A stretch of DNA of 64,000 nt from Topomyia yanbarensis (Eukaryota; Arthropoda; Insecta; Diptera; Culicidae). The first letter of the stretch is position 1. Each line of letters begins with the position of its first letter. Below, one piece after another: positions 33,152 to 44,200 of this stretch. The notes beneath the pieces are model-generated. The model made no database searches. It was not told the DNA's origin and saw only the letters and a program-made list of their open reading frames with translations. The DNA lies in assembly GCF_030247195.1 (NCBI RefSeq), contig NC_080671.1, positions 29,257,543 through 29,321,542 of the forward strand. The letters run 5' to 3'. The position numbers were made by a program, and so were the translations under genes.

Positions 33152-36100
33152 CTATGCTCGCTTAAGGAAGGAACCGTGGAACGTTCCAGGAATTCGTTGC
33201 CCGGTTTCATCTTCCAGCACATACGTGTTTGTACCCAATTCGGATCGAATCCGCGCTTTGGAATATTTATTTCCAAATTTACCGACGAAATGCTTCGATT
33301 TATCGGACAGGTGTACGTTTCGTTTGTATACAAAATCGCCGGCTCGGAATTTGTGTTTCTGGTTGGACCGTAAATTGTATGGCTTTGAGTACCTTTCGTA
33401 CGCTTTGTGGAGGTTATGTCGCACCAACTCGTACAACTTCTGGATATTTTCACTGCGTTGGGGGGAGTCATAGTGGTTTCCGTCATCTGCTTCTCGAAGA
33501 TGTTCGTATTCTGTGCCACTGCTGACCATATTTCTACCGAAATTTATGAAGTAAGGTGTAAATCCTGTGCTCTCATGGACGCTCGTTCTAATAGCCATTG
33601 CAATTGTCTGGACTGATTCGTCCCAGTTACGATGATCCGGTTGCTTGTTCAAAGCACATCGAATAGCGGTGACGATGACACGGTTTACTCGTTCAGACGG
33701 GTTTGGGCTCGGGTGATACACTGCCAAATTCCATTGGGTGACCCCGTAGGTTTTCAGGGTTTTCCGGAATTGATCTGACAAGAACACCTTCGCGTTGTCC
33801 GTAATGCATATGGACGGGGCTCCAAATAGGTTGAACACCAGGTTTTCCATAACCGCACAAACGGCTGGGGCGGTGGCGGATTTAAGACATTGGACTAAGA
33901 CAAATTTGGAGAAAAAGTCGCAAATGACTAAAATCCACACGTTTCCCTTTTTCGTTCTCGGGTAGGGTCCAAGGAAGTCCATCGAAATCATCTCCCAAGG
34001 TCTCGTGCAAAGCTTAGGTTTCCCACAGGGTGGGCGTACGTTTTGATTCGGCACTTTCGATTCTTTACAAATTGGACAACTATAGCAGAACCGCTTAATT
34101 TCAGTGGCCATGCGAGGCCAATAATACCTTTCCCGGACCTTTTCGAGAGTTTTCAAAAAACCGAGATGGGCTTCATTGTGAATTGCTTCTATTACTTTTT
34201 TCCGATCTGCTTGAGGTAGGACTTGTTTCCATCGGTAGGCAGGGTCCTCTAACATGGATGAGTTAGTTACAAACTTGAAAATGTTCCCATCAACTATCTT
34301 AAAATCACGATATCGCTCCTGATCGCTTTCTATTACCCGTTTCAGATCTTCGATGTACGGATCGTCCAAAGAAGCTTGGACGGAGAATATCGAACGGCTT
34401 AGAGCATCCGCGGATATGTTCTCGGAACCCTTTTTGTATTGCAGCTCGACGTCATACTTCGATAGCTTTAGCGCCCATCGAGCGATTCGAGGACTTTTTG
34501 ACTCAATGGACATCGTTTTCAAGAAAGTCAGACTCATTGCGTCGGTTTGCACAACGAACCGATTTCCCTCCACGAAATGCCGGAAGTTTTCGATGGCCAG
34601 AAGGACCGCTAAGCACTCACGCTCGGTGGCACTATATTTTCTCTGCGTACTGGATAATTTCCTAGAGAAATAGGCGATGCATCTTCGCTCCCCGTTCTGG
34701 ATCTGCACTAGTACGGCACCGATAGCAAGGTCTGAGCTATCCGTTTCAATAATAAAGCTTTGTGAAAAATCAGGGTTGGCCAACACGGGTGCCGATATAA
34801 GCACCTCCTTAAGTTTCCGTAGTGCTATATCACCTTCGGACGACCACTCAAACTTCTTACGTCCCTTTTTCAATAGGTCAGTGATTGGCGTAGTTATGTC
34901 GGAGTAGTTACGGATAAATTTCTGATAAAATCCGGCGAGACCAAGAAGCCTGCGTACCTCTTTAACTGTCCGGGGTGCTGGATAATCGAGGATAGGTTGG
35001 ATTTTTGCGCTGTCGGTCGATAGACCTTCTTCAGAAAGCACGTAGCCGAGATAGCGAATACTTTTTTGGCAGAATTTGGATTTTAGGATGTTAATTGTGA
35101 GACCGGCCTTGCGCAACCGAGCCGCGACACACCGAATCAACTGAAGGTGCTCCTCAAACGACTCGGCCGAGATGATTATATCATCCAGATACACGTAAAC
35201 GAAGGGTTCCAAATCATGTCCTATGACCTTCGCCATCAAGCGGGACATCGTTGCTGGAGCGTTAATCAAACCGAACGGCATAACCTTGAAACGGAAGAGG
35301 CCTTTGTTCGTCCGGAATGCGGTCATGTTTTTCGCCTGCTCATCTAGTTCCACCTGATAATACGATTCGGTAAGGTCAATTACTGAAAAGAAGCGGGCTT
35401 TCTGAATCCTTTGCAATATCTGGGTCATATTCGGGATTGGAAATTCGTCCTTTTTGGTTACCGAATTCAAACGACGAGAGTCCAAACAGATCCTCCACTT
35501 TCCGTTTGGCTTCTTAATTGGCAGCAGTGGGTTCAGAAAGTCGGCGGAATGGGTGCACGGTTCGATTACATCGAGGTTCTGCAAACGCTCCATTTCAGTG
35601 TCGATCACAGCTTCCACCGTTGGTGACCATTTATAGGAAGGGATCCGTTTTGGAGTCGCTCCAACAAGTAACTCGATTGAATGTTTGATCAGCGGAGTTC
35701 GACCTAGTTGGCCTTCTTGGGTGATCGGGAGTTCTTGTATTGCCTTAAAGAGGTTCATTCGTTGATCGCCATCAAGTGCATGTTCCGTCTCCAGATCACT
35801 TGCATCAAAGGGTCTGTTAGGTATTTCGACGGTTGGCATCTCCAAACTTTCATCTTCCTCGATCGATGGAGTAATGGCGACGGGCTCGCTAGAGGGTACA
35901 AGGTGAAAACAAATGTGACCAGTATCTTCTCCAAAATAGTCTTCTATATACGCTAATTCAAACCTTTCAGTTTCAGACTTACTCTCTGCTTCTGGAGCTC
36001 TGGGCTCATCAACCAATCGAAAATTGAACGCTCGAAGGAAGTCAATACCAAGAATTAAATCTTTCGATATTTCGGGGACTACTAGCGTTGGGATTACCTT

Positions 36101-36301
36101 GGTGATGGATTTATACCGATATGGAACATTTATGTATCCCAGACAAGAGTATGGCGTTCGATCAGCTGTCAGGATTTTTAAGTTGCAAGGCTGGATTTGT
36201 AACCCCAGCCGATCAATCAGCCGACGTGAGCTTATAATTGACACGCTTGCTCCAGTGTCAGCAAGTCCTTCTACTTTTACATCCAGTATGGATACAGACA
36301 A
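33152..36301 (-). CDS. pol: Retrotransposon Pol polyprotein (PR-RT-RNase H-integrase)
   Basis: This is the enzyme set of a Ty3/gypsy element, open over 1049 codons. Protease: DTGAS at residues 15-19. RT: 'WRICLDSRRLN' near 269, first catalytic Asp near 309, YLDD at 371-374. RNase H: acidic residues near 521, 562 and 587, ending 'ADALSR' near 631. Integrase: HHCC zinc site with His 708/712 and Cys 742/745, catalytic D775, D835 and E870 ('HPSPNPSERVNR'). The C-terminal part is basic, with no clear GPY/F or chromodomain. The PR-RT-RH-IN order excludes copia. No ATG starts the frame: position 36301 is a TTG. The frame is open upstream to the slippery site at 36427-36433, so Pol is expected as a -1 frameshift fusion to Gag. 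No inactivating mutation is visible. Confidence 0.95.
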   Translation of the reverse strand: MSVSILDVKVEGLADTGASVSIISSRRLIDRLGLQIQPCNLKILTADRTPYSCLGYINVPYRYKSITKVIPTLVVPEISKDLILGIDFLRAFNFRLVDEPRAPEAESKSETERFELAYIEDYFGEDTGHICFHLVPSSEPVAITPSIEEDESLEMPTVEIPNRPFDASDLETEHALDGDQRMNLFKAIQELPITQEGQLGRTPLIKHSIELLVGATPKRIPSYKWSPTVEAVIDTEMERLQNLDVIEPCTHSADFLNPLLPIKKPNGKWRICLDSRRLNSVTKKDEFPIPNMTQILQRIQKARFFSVIDLTESYYQVELDEQAKNMTAFRTNKGLFRFKVMPFGLINAPATMSRLMAKVIGHDLEPFVYVYLDDIIISAESFEEHLQLIRCVAARLRKAGLTINILKSKFCQKSIRYLGYVLSEEGLSTDSAKIQPILDYPAPRTVKEVRRLLGLAGFYQKFIRNYSDITTPITDLLKKGRKKFEWSSEGDIALRKLKEVLISAPVLANPDFSQSFIIETDSSDLAIGAVLVQIQNGERRCIAYFSRKLSSTQRKYSATERECLAVLLAIENFRHFVEGNRFVVQTDAMSLTFLKTMSIESKSPRIARWALKLSKYDVELQYKKGSENISADALSRSIFSVQASLDDPYIEDLKRVIESDQERYRDFKIVDGNIFKFVTNSSMLEDPAYRWKQVLPQADRKKVIEAIHNEAHLGFLKTLEKVRERYYWPRMATEIKRFCYSCPICKESKVPNQNVRPPCGKPKLCTRPWEMISMDFLGPYPRTKKGNVWILVICDFFSKFVLVQCLKSATAPAVCAVMENLVFNLFGAPSICITDNAKVFLSDQFRKTLKTYGVTQWNLAVYHPSPNPSERVNRVIVTAIRCALNKQPDHRNWDESVQTIAMAIRTSVHESTGFTPYFINFGRNMVSSGTEYEHLREADDGNHYDSPQRSENIQKLYELVRHNLHKAYERYSKPYNLRSNQKHKFRAGDFVYKRNVHLSDKSKHFVGKFGNKYSKARIRSELGTNTYVLEDETGQRIPGTFHGSFLKRA

Positions 36302-36380
36302 ATGAGGGCAACGTCTAAAGGTTGTGTTGATTAAATAAATCTGTTGTGAATGTGGAAAATTGGGACGGGGAACCGCTGCG

Positions 36381-36433
36381 AGAGGAGGGGTTTGAGAGAG
36401 GTTCCCGGAGATCTCCTCCTCTACCCGTTTTTT
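36381..36433 (-). promoter_or_regulatory. Programmed -1 frameshift site with stem
   Basis: On the minus strand the heptamer A AAA AAC (36433-36427) sits in the gag phase X-XXY-YYZ, two codons before the gag TAG (36423-36421). Slipping back one base enters the pol frame exactly. Four bases downstream, AGAGGAGG (36422-36415) can pair with CCTCCTCT (36388-36381) to form an 8-bp stem. A heptamer, short spacer and stem is the classic retroviral frameshift arrangement. Efficiency is not predictable by eye. Confidence 0.85.
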
Positions 36434-38901
36434 GGATTCGTTTCCCCGACGGGACGGAGGTTATGTTGTTGGGGACATCTAAATGCGGTAGTTTCGGGAT
36501 GACCACACATGTGGCAGAAAATCGATTTGTGCTGATCGCATTCGCGCCACAGATGACCTATTTTCCGGCAATTCCAACAGATCGGCCAGCCTGGAGTTTC
36601 GGACCTACGAGCCGAGTCAGATTTCCTGCAGTCTCATTTGACTTGGATTGCCGTTACTTCGTCCTCCTCATAGCCTTCCTCTTCTATCAGGATCTCGTCA
36701 GTGAGTCGTATTTCATTCACGCTATTTGCTTTAACACAGGACCGTGGATTATACAAATGTCCTTCCAAGGTGTCAAAGCGATAGCACAACTGTGCTAGAT
36801 GGTCCATGGAATGTACTCGTTCCAACGCCAACCTTCGTTTGTACGACATTTTCATGTTTTCCACCACGATATCAAACTTTTCCTCTTCTGGCATCGGCCG
36901 AATTAATCGTTGAGACAAAGTTTCGATATCGGTTAGGAACGCACTGAACAGCTCGTTAGGTCTCTGCTTTCGACTGCGCATTTCTTCCCTCGTAAAACGA
37001 TCTCGGTTCGGGTTGTCGTATCTCAGTCGTAGATAATACATCAAGGTCTCCCATGAATCAAACTTCGGTTCGTAGGCCGTATACCATATATACGCATCTT
37101 CTTTAAACAGTAAATGTGCGTGTGTTCTAAGCTCTTCCTGACTAATTTGATAAGACCGACACAATAAATTTAACTGTCGAAGAAAATCAATTACGGGTAC
37201 GGGATTTGCATCTCCAGCAAATTTTGGCCATTTTTCCATAATATTGCAAGTTTGGTGGGGTAACCTTCGGCGAGCATAAGGTTGAGCTAAACCAGCGACC
37301 GGGGATAACGGAGATGGTATTGCATCAGGTACCGCATAGGTAGCCGAGTTATTGGGACGACGATGAAAGATTGCAGGATTAGGAGTCGTCTCGGGTATAA
37401 CATACGGTGTTGAATATGTCGGTAACGTACTCCGGTATCTGTCGTAAAATATGGGCGGGGTATTTGGGATGTTCACTTGTCCTTGGTGGTGATCCGAATT
37501 TTGTCGAGGCAGTTGTAAGGGTGGCGAAAGACTCTGCTGGCCATTTCTTTCTAATAGTGGTGGGGGATGTTCTGGGCGAGTAGAACTTGACCGCCTTGGC
37601 TCGCGTATGCCCACATCAGCCATCTGATGTGCTAAGTTGTTCACAATCGTATCTCGAACCAGTGGCCGATCCGAACGAAAATTCAACAAGTTGTTCACGT
37701 AGGTTTGTACATAATTTTCAATGTCCTCGACATGCACGTAATTCAAAAAATTCCTATTTTCATTTCTAGGCATCCCTACTGACCTGGTGTCCTGGTCAGG
37801 GGCCTGTCGTGTCTGAGAAACATCGTTTCCCGCGGCAGAGATCGGGAAATTGTTATTCAGCTCAGTGTCCGGTCCTAGTCCATTGATCGACCGTCCTGCT
37901 CCTGTAAATCTTGATAAAGGTGAACTCAGCGATCGATATCCGAGCAAGATTGATGATGGAATAGTCGCAGTCGGGCGCACTTCGGGATTTAAATTCGCTA
38001 GCCATGGTGTGCCTACGGATGACACTAATTGCACATCGGCATTCCGAACGGATAACGATTGAGATGCGACAGACCTCACATTGATGGTTGGACCCGAGGG
38101 CTCTACCAAAGACGTTGTTCCTAGGTGCTCAAATCTCGTTGCCAAATTGATAGGCCCCAGATTGAACGAATGCCTTTCAGATACTCCGGGAAGTTGGAAC
38201 GGCGTTCGACCAGTCGCCAACGGAAACGATGACCTGGGGGTCATATATTGCTCACGTTGCATAGCTCGGTTACTCGGGAGAGAAGAGTTAAGCTGCGGGT
38301 TGGGCAAATCTGCAAGGGTTTGCTCCAACTCTAATTGAGCTATAGAAATTCGTTGAGCTCGAAGGTCATCCGCAACTTCGAGAGTTGCTTGGGTCGAGTT
38401 CCGTAAACCAGTGTTTGACGCAGGAGATAACTCTCCTGATAGATTAGTACTTTCTCTTCTAGGAAGGATTGTATCATCGGCGGTTTGCGGTTGAGTAGTT
38501 GCTATGTTTGGGAAATCAAGCTTTGTCATGTCCAGTTCAAAATATTGTAGGGCAAGTCGCAATACTATCTCCAGCAGAATTTTCTTGTTGCCTCGCTCGG
38601 TAACTGTTGATGCACTGCACCGTCGAAGTCGTCGATAGTAGTGGATCAATCGTGAACGTCCACCTAAAGCACGACCGACCTTTAATGCTTCTTCGAGATC
38701 ATGTAAACTATTAGGGATTATTTGATACTCTTGGGTGATCGAGTTCACTGATGGGTACTCGGTTAAACCCTCGCTCCGAAACCAGTTGCGCAGAATTCTT
38801 CTACCTTCCGGTCCACTATTCCCACTAAGACATCGGAGGTTAAGTTCATATTGAACTTCCTCGTCCGTAAGATCATCCGCATTTATATGAAAATTTTCCA
38901 T
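36421..38901 (-). pseudogene. gag: Retrotransposon Gag, one in-frame TGA before the zinc knuckles
   Basis: Gag starts at an ATG at 38901 and is open for 755 codons to a TGA at 36636-36634. The same frame then continues to a TAG at 36423-36421. Residues 553-700 ('MEKWPKFAGDANPVPVIDF' onward) form the retrotransposon gag/capsid-like domain. The long middle part is Pro/Ser/Asn-rich. After the TGA come a CX2CX4HX4C knuckle (36579-36538) and a second Cys/His cluster (36516-36475), as in nucleocapsid. The TGA therefore removes nucleocapsid and the route to Pol unless it is read through. A CGA-to-TGA change is the simplest explanation. No signal peptide or membrane segment is seen. Confidence 0.85.
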
Positions 38902-39161
38902 TTAGGAATGGTAGTAAAATTTTATCGAAATATTTCTCTCTAATTTAGAGCAATAGTATATAAGAAATAACCAAGTATGCAAATGCTAACTAAATCTAAT
39001 TCCAAGCTAATCCTAAGCTATATCTAACGTAACGCCTACAAACTAACTTTATATCGATCCAAACCTTAAACCAAAAAATTCTACCTCCAAAACTTGAATT
39101 GCAAACTAAAATTTAGCCAAACTTCAAATATTTAATCGCAGGCCCCACGTTGGGCGCCAAA
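38902..39161 (-). other. Element 5' leader with tRNA-Lys primer-binding site
   Basis: The primer-binding site is at 39141-39159. On the plus strand it reads as the 3' end of a tRNA, ccacgttgggcgcca, matching the tRNA-Lys (CUU-type) terminus with CCA. It is two bases from the 5' LTR. The rest of the leader is AT-rich, with no upstream gene. Confidence 0.85.
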
Positions 39162-40737
39162 TGTAACGTTTCGTTCGTGCACACAACGTCGGCAACTTCA
39201 GCGCCACTTCCGTAAGGAAGGCTGCCGACGCAAGACGGTAGTCCGGCCAGAGACTCTAACCACGGGCGGGTAAATGAAAGTGGCTCAAACACAATGTCTC
39301 ATTCGACTTTCCCGAACGCAAAAAAGAGCAGAAGACTAAATCCGAGTAAGAGATCGAAAAGGTAAGCTAATCGCGGGTTCAAATAAACACGGGTAAACTA
39401 AATTAAAATCTACGCGTTCGCCTTAGGGAGAGATTGCCGGTGACCTTTAAGCTTGAGAGGAGTAGCGTTTCACTTCATGATCACATTGTGTATTTTCAGT
39501 TGGTTTACATTTGTTCTAGGTCCCGGGACAAATATTGGTCATGCTTTTACTCCTACGCTTATGCTAACTCATTAGCCTAGTATCGATCTGACCTGCAGTT
39601 GGTGAACAGCGGTAACGGGAACTGGTTGGTGACGTTGGCGGTGGTATCTGGAACTGATTGGTGACGTTGACGGCGGTAACAGGAACTGGTTGGTGACGGT
39701 GACGGTGGTAACTGGAACTGGTTGGTGACGTTGACGGGCGGCAGGCGTGAGCGACCGCGTGCGTTGATTTTCGATGAACTTACTTACGCAGAATGTTTCA
39801 GTAGGCTGCTCGATTCGTAGCAATCATCCCCGAATTTGTACCATAAAACATAGCTCGAGTGGGTGATGGTGTCTCCGATAGCTTCGTGACAGGTTTGCTA
39901 TGTGCCGCCAGGTGGCACGTGGAGAGTATAGTTCTGACGTTGCACGTAATGCTCGGCGGGTGGGTTATGTTGCCGACCTTCTATGCGACGATGTGTTATG
40001 TAGCAACTGTATTTTCCGACGAGGGGCGCTCTGAAGCGTACGCGCCGAGTTGTCGGTTCTACGAGCCCCAACAAAAAACCCACGTTGGCGCGGGTTTTCA
40101 ACCTGGTCAACGTGATCGATTAGATGAGATAACCTCAGTTTCTGCTTATGTCTTACCTGACTATACTGGTACAGACCGCACAATTCGGACTGATTGGCTA
40201 CTTTGCTTGCCTATTTCACTGGTTTAAGCTTTCTTATGAGAACGGCTGCAATAAAATAGGTTTTAGCCCTATGTGCCTAGCACGTGTTTAATGAGATCGG
40301 TCGGAATTTAGCTCACCTTACAGAAACAGTAATCTTTTGCACCGTAACCGTGTTCTACACAAATATTGTCAAGTTTAGCCGTACCGTAAGAAAAATATCA
40401 CATCGAAATTGATTTAATTAATTCTATGGCTAATGGTTTCACTCTATCTGACCGCCGTGTAAAGGGATCGACAGTCTCCACTTAAGTGATCTGATCAGTC
40501 TTTTTTGAGACAATTAGTGGCGTGATCTTGGGAAAACAAAAGCATTTTCCTTCTCGCTCAGTCCCATCGGCATTTGTAACTGATCCTTCTACGGGTGGGA
40601 AAAACGAAGGGGAGTGCGTGGAGCAGATCTCGGTGATTTAAATTTCCATCAGCAAGACAGTCTCCCGTTGACGGATAGATGGCACTGAAAGTAATGCTGT
40701 CAGTCGTATGCACAGTGGGCTAATTAATATCGTTACA
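39162..40737 (-). repeat. 5' LTR of the Ty3/gypsy element (right LTR)
   Basis: 1576 bp, the same sequence as 30653-32228, including the 32-bp array at 39608-39735. It is adjacent to the primer-binding site, which confirms the minus-strand orientation. It is followed by AGCT at 40738-40741. Confidence 0.95.
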
Positions 40738-40741
40738 AGCT
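40738..40741 (+). repeat. Target-site duplication AGCT, right
   Basis: Matches 30649-30652. A 4-bp duplication is usual for many gypsy-type elements. Confidence 0.9.
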
Positions 40742-40869
40742 TACATGATCAGCAAATTTTAAATCAAAGGAAGTTTGGCTTTAATAAAGAGAGCATCTCA
40801 TGAAGCTAGTAGGGAAAAAGACGAATTAGGACACAAGGCGCATGACCCTTAAAGCCAAACAACAACGAA

Positions 40870-41241
40870 TTGGGACATGTTTCAACAGACATTAAAAATC
40901 TTTTAGAGAGGTTTCACGTCAATCCCAAAGACTCCAAGGATCTAGAAGAAACTACCAGAATCTTTGAAATAAACTGCCCATCAACCAAAAGGACTGTGAA
41001 AAAAGGTCTCATAGTGAAACAAGAACATAACTGTTGTCAAATTTTCTTTTCAAGTTCTAAGTCAAGTGTATATGGACGTGCAAAAATTGGATCAAAAACC
41101 CTGTTACTTTCCGAAAATGTATATTATACATTATTATTGAACGACGTAGAAATTTTCGAAAATATCGATGGATTGAGTTTGATTGAAAAGATTGTTTTTA
41201 GGCTAAAAATTTATAAAAAATTATTTAAAATAGTCAAATAG
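40870..41241 (+). CDS. Unrecognised 123-residue open frame
   Basis: I do not recognise this. It is an ATG-initiated frame of 123 codons with a balanced, Lys/Glu/Ser/Leu-rich composition, a mid-region 'IVKQEHNCCQIFFSSSKSS', and a basic hydrophobic C-terminus ('FRLKIYKKLFKIVK'). There is no signal peptide, membrane segment or metal site. An AATAAA lies at 41261-41266, about 20 bases after the TAA-less TAG stop, which makes a short transcript possible. It sits 130 bases beyond the right LTR. It may equally be chance or a fragment of an old transposon. Confidence 0.25.
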   Translation: MGHVSTDIKNLLERFHVNPKDSKDLEETTRIFEINCPSTKRTVKKGLIVKQEHNCCQIFFSSSKSSVYGRAKIGSKTLLLSENVYYTLLLNDVEIFENIDGLSLIEKIVFRLKIYKKLFKIVK

Positions 41242-41266
41242 TATTGTAATTCCAAAAGTGAAATAA

Positions 41267-44200
41267 ATCAAGAAACGTTTTAATGGTTCGCTTCTGATAC
41301 ACTGAAATTAACCATCTCTGAAATGTTTTAATCGAACTAAAAAGTATCTCTCTAAATATGCCAAAAATATTCCCAATATATTAATACAGAAAAGGTAGAA
41401 AACTAGGTGTGACGTACGATATTTTTAGCATCCGCCAAAACGTTCCACAAGAAAAAAACTTATTCCAATTAAATACGATAACTGATTCCCTGTCTGGTAA
41501 ACGGATATCTAAATACAATTACTGAACGTTGTTCCTTTTTCCCTATCAAAACACCTGTTCGATTTTCCCTATCCACAGCCAAACCCCAATTAACCAACCC
41601 ACGTTGCAGTGCAGGAAGTATGTACCACTACAACCGAAACCGCCATTGCTCTCACAGCAAGCGGAAATTAGGTTGGTCAAAAGGACCACCATAAAGCTGA
41701 CTTTCGCAATATGTGAACGTTGATGTGACTCGGCAAATCAACGCAGGACAGCCGGTGAGCGACTGTTGTGTGCACAATTTAATCAAACACAAACTGCAAA
41801 CTATTTACCCCCATCAGTTTTATATGGACGTTGTTGTATGCACCGACTGCTGCGTTTTCGTTTTATTGTCCGTATCCTTTCGTAGTGCTTCTGATCGCCG
41901 GTTGGGTATCCTTTCCAGCGCCAACTAAGCCACCAATACCAGAAGCGCTTTCGAACGACGACGTTTCAGCGTCAAAGTTCGCGCGCGGTCGATCGATTTT
42001 ATATCGGTGGTTGTTTGCTTGAATTTAGGGTGGGGTTCTCCCCCGAAACAGAACAGGACCTGGGTTGGTTCTCGAAGCTCTGAAGACGGAGACGGAGGGT
42101 GGTTGATTCATTCACTGTGTTTTTATGTCGGTAGATAAATATTCCACATGTGCATTGGTCCCTCGTACTCGCACTCGTGGCCCTCTTTGAGGTTGTTGTT
42201 TTGGATAATTTTACGTTGAGAATTTTATACAGGCTGTCTACTGTTCGAGTTTTACGGACATAAACTGGTTCAATGATCGCCTTATTTTTGCTGTCAAGCA
42301 CCAACAAACACACACTGATTATTTTGAAACAGATAACACAGTCGACAGGCATACCAGGGTTTCTTTTCGCACGCTGAGTGGTTCTTCTTTGATTCCGGTT
42401 GTTTCGGGAAAAGCAAAACAATAAAATACTCAATACTCTCGTGTACTATACTCTTTTCAAGACGGGTCTCGCTCACTCGGTCGGTGGTAGCAGTTTTGCA
42501 CGTTTCTCTATCCCTTTTCAGTTGACCTATCACACTTTAAAATTATGTTAGCAAGCGCACTTTAAAGATTTTTTCATCTGTTCTGATACATTTAAGGCAA
42601 ATTTCAATTCCACTGGTAAAATATCGGAACCACAAAGACTAGACACGTAAAGCACTAACAGCAAGCACAAATGAATCTAACAAATCATTTCACTGTCACA
42701 TTAGAAACGTTCACTAGACTTGGTTTTGTGGAACTCCTACGACGGAAGCAGCACCAAACTCTAACAATAAATTATCGTTTCTTCTCTAACCACTAGCTGA
42801 AAATCGATTCCAAGAAGGAAAAAGCACTTTATTTGGTCCATCCGCTTGATTCTGCATTCGTCGGTATCCTAGTAAGCGCTGACACAAGCACTGTTCGCTT
42901 CCAATGGCATCCGGTTGTCGAATAAATCTGGCACTTTTATTGGCGTTTTTTTTTTGCAGGACAGTATCACTTATCACCAAACCCAACTGATTGGTACAGG
43001 AGTCCTTTTTCCTTTTGTTTTATTTGCACCCACAAAGGACACCAGAATTTCCACCGCCGATCCAATCGCCAAAAGTCGAGAGACATGTCTGACTGGCAGC
43101 GGAAAAGTGTTCTACTGGCGAAGCGCCTCCTTCGCCACAGAAGAACTCATTCTCTGTGAGAGACTGCACTCACTGCTGGCCTGCTTGCTTGCTTCGACTC
43201 TCACACGCACACTGAGTTGCTTTGAAGGCAGCCTTTTGGGTGTGAATTTTCCGGATGTGTTTCACCACGCGCCCCTTCTGGTGGTAAACAAGGAACGGAA
43301 CTCTTGCTCGGAGATCTCGTCGCTCGTAAGGATATTATACTGCCAATGAGCTAGTTTGTTGCTGGCAGCACTCTAACCACCTAAATCGGCGTGGCCGAAC
43401 GGAAGGTGGTCACCCCAACTCGGAAGCATGCTGTTTTGTGTGAATGAGTCATTCAACGGGCGGCGGTAGCGTCGTCGTCGTCGACATCACTTTCTCGGAC
43501 TCCCTGTTGCATGTTTGCCAGAGCCGTTTCTGATGAATAGACAAGAAGTGTGCACGAAGTGGTTCCGAGAAAGGTCGAGTCGGCGAAGGGAGGCAACATT
43601 TGTGCAGTAAGCATTTGTGAAAGGGTGCAGTATTTGGTGAGTGTAGAACTGTTTGAAAGTCAACTAAATTTAAAAAAATATATCATTCATAATTGACAAG
43701 AAAACGCTGTCAGTCTATTTCCTACTACTTAACATCAAACATGACACGTGTTGCTACAATCTGGAACATTATTCGAGGGAACCAGCTAAAGTTTTGGCAA
43801 CTTTTTTTATGCAGAACAAGACAAAGTAGTAGAAACTCTGATGAAATCATTTCTTTTTAATATTTTCTGGTAGCAAAAAAACTGTAAATAATTATCTATC
43901 TGTAGAAAATATTTCCCTACTTATAATTTCGAAGCACTTTTTCTTTTCCTGACTCGCGCATACACATACACATCACAGTGTACATTTGGTGTTCGTTGTA
44001 TTATTTCGCAACCATCCCTGGTAAATATTGACGGGGGCGCGTAAAAACTTTTCCTCCGCATTATCATCATAACAATGAAACTTTATGCATCAAAGGTGAC
44101 GACTGAACGGGGCCATTTTCTCTCTATAAGATTTCCTAGAATATAGGAGCGCTTTGCGCTTCTAGCGTATTGAATGTGATTTTATAAGGTGTTTATTGTT

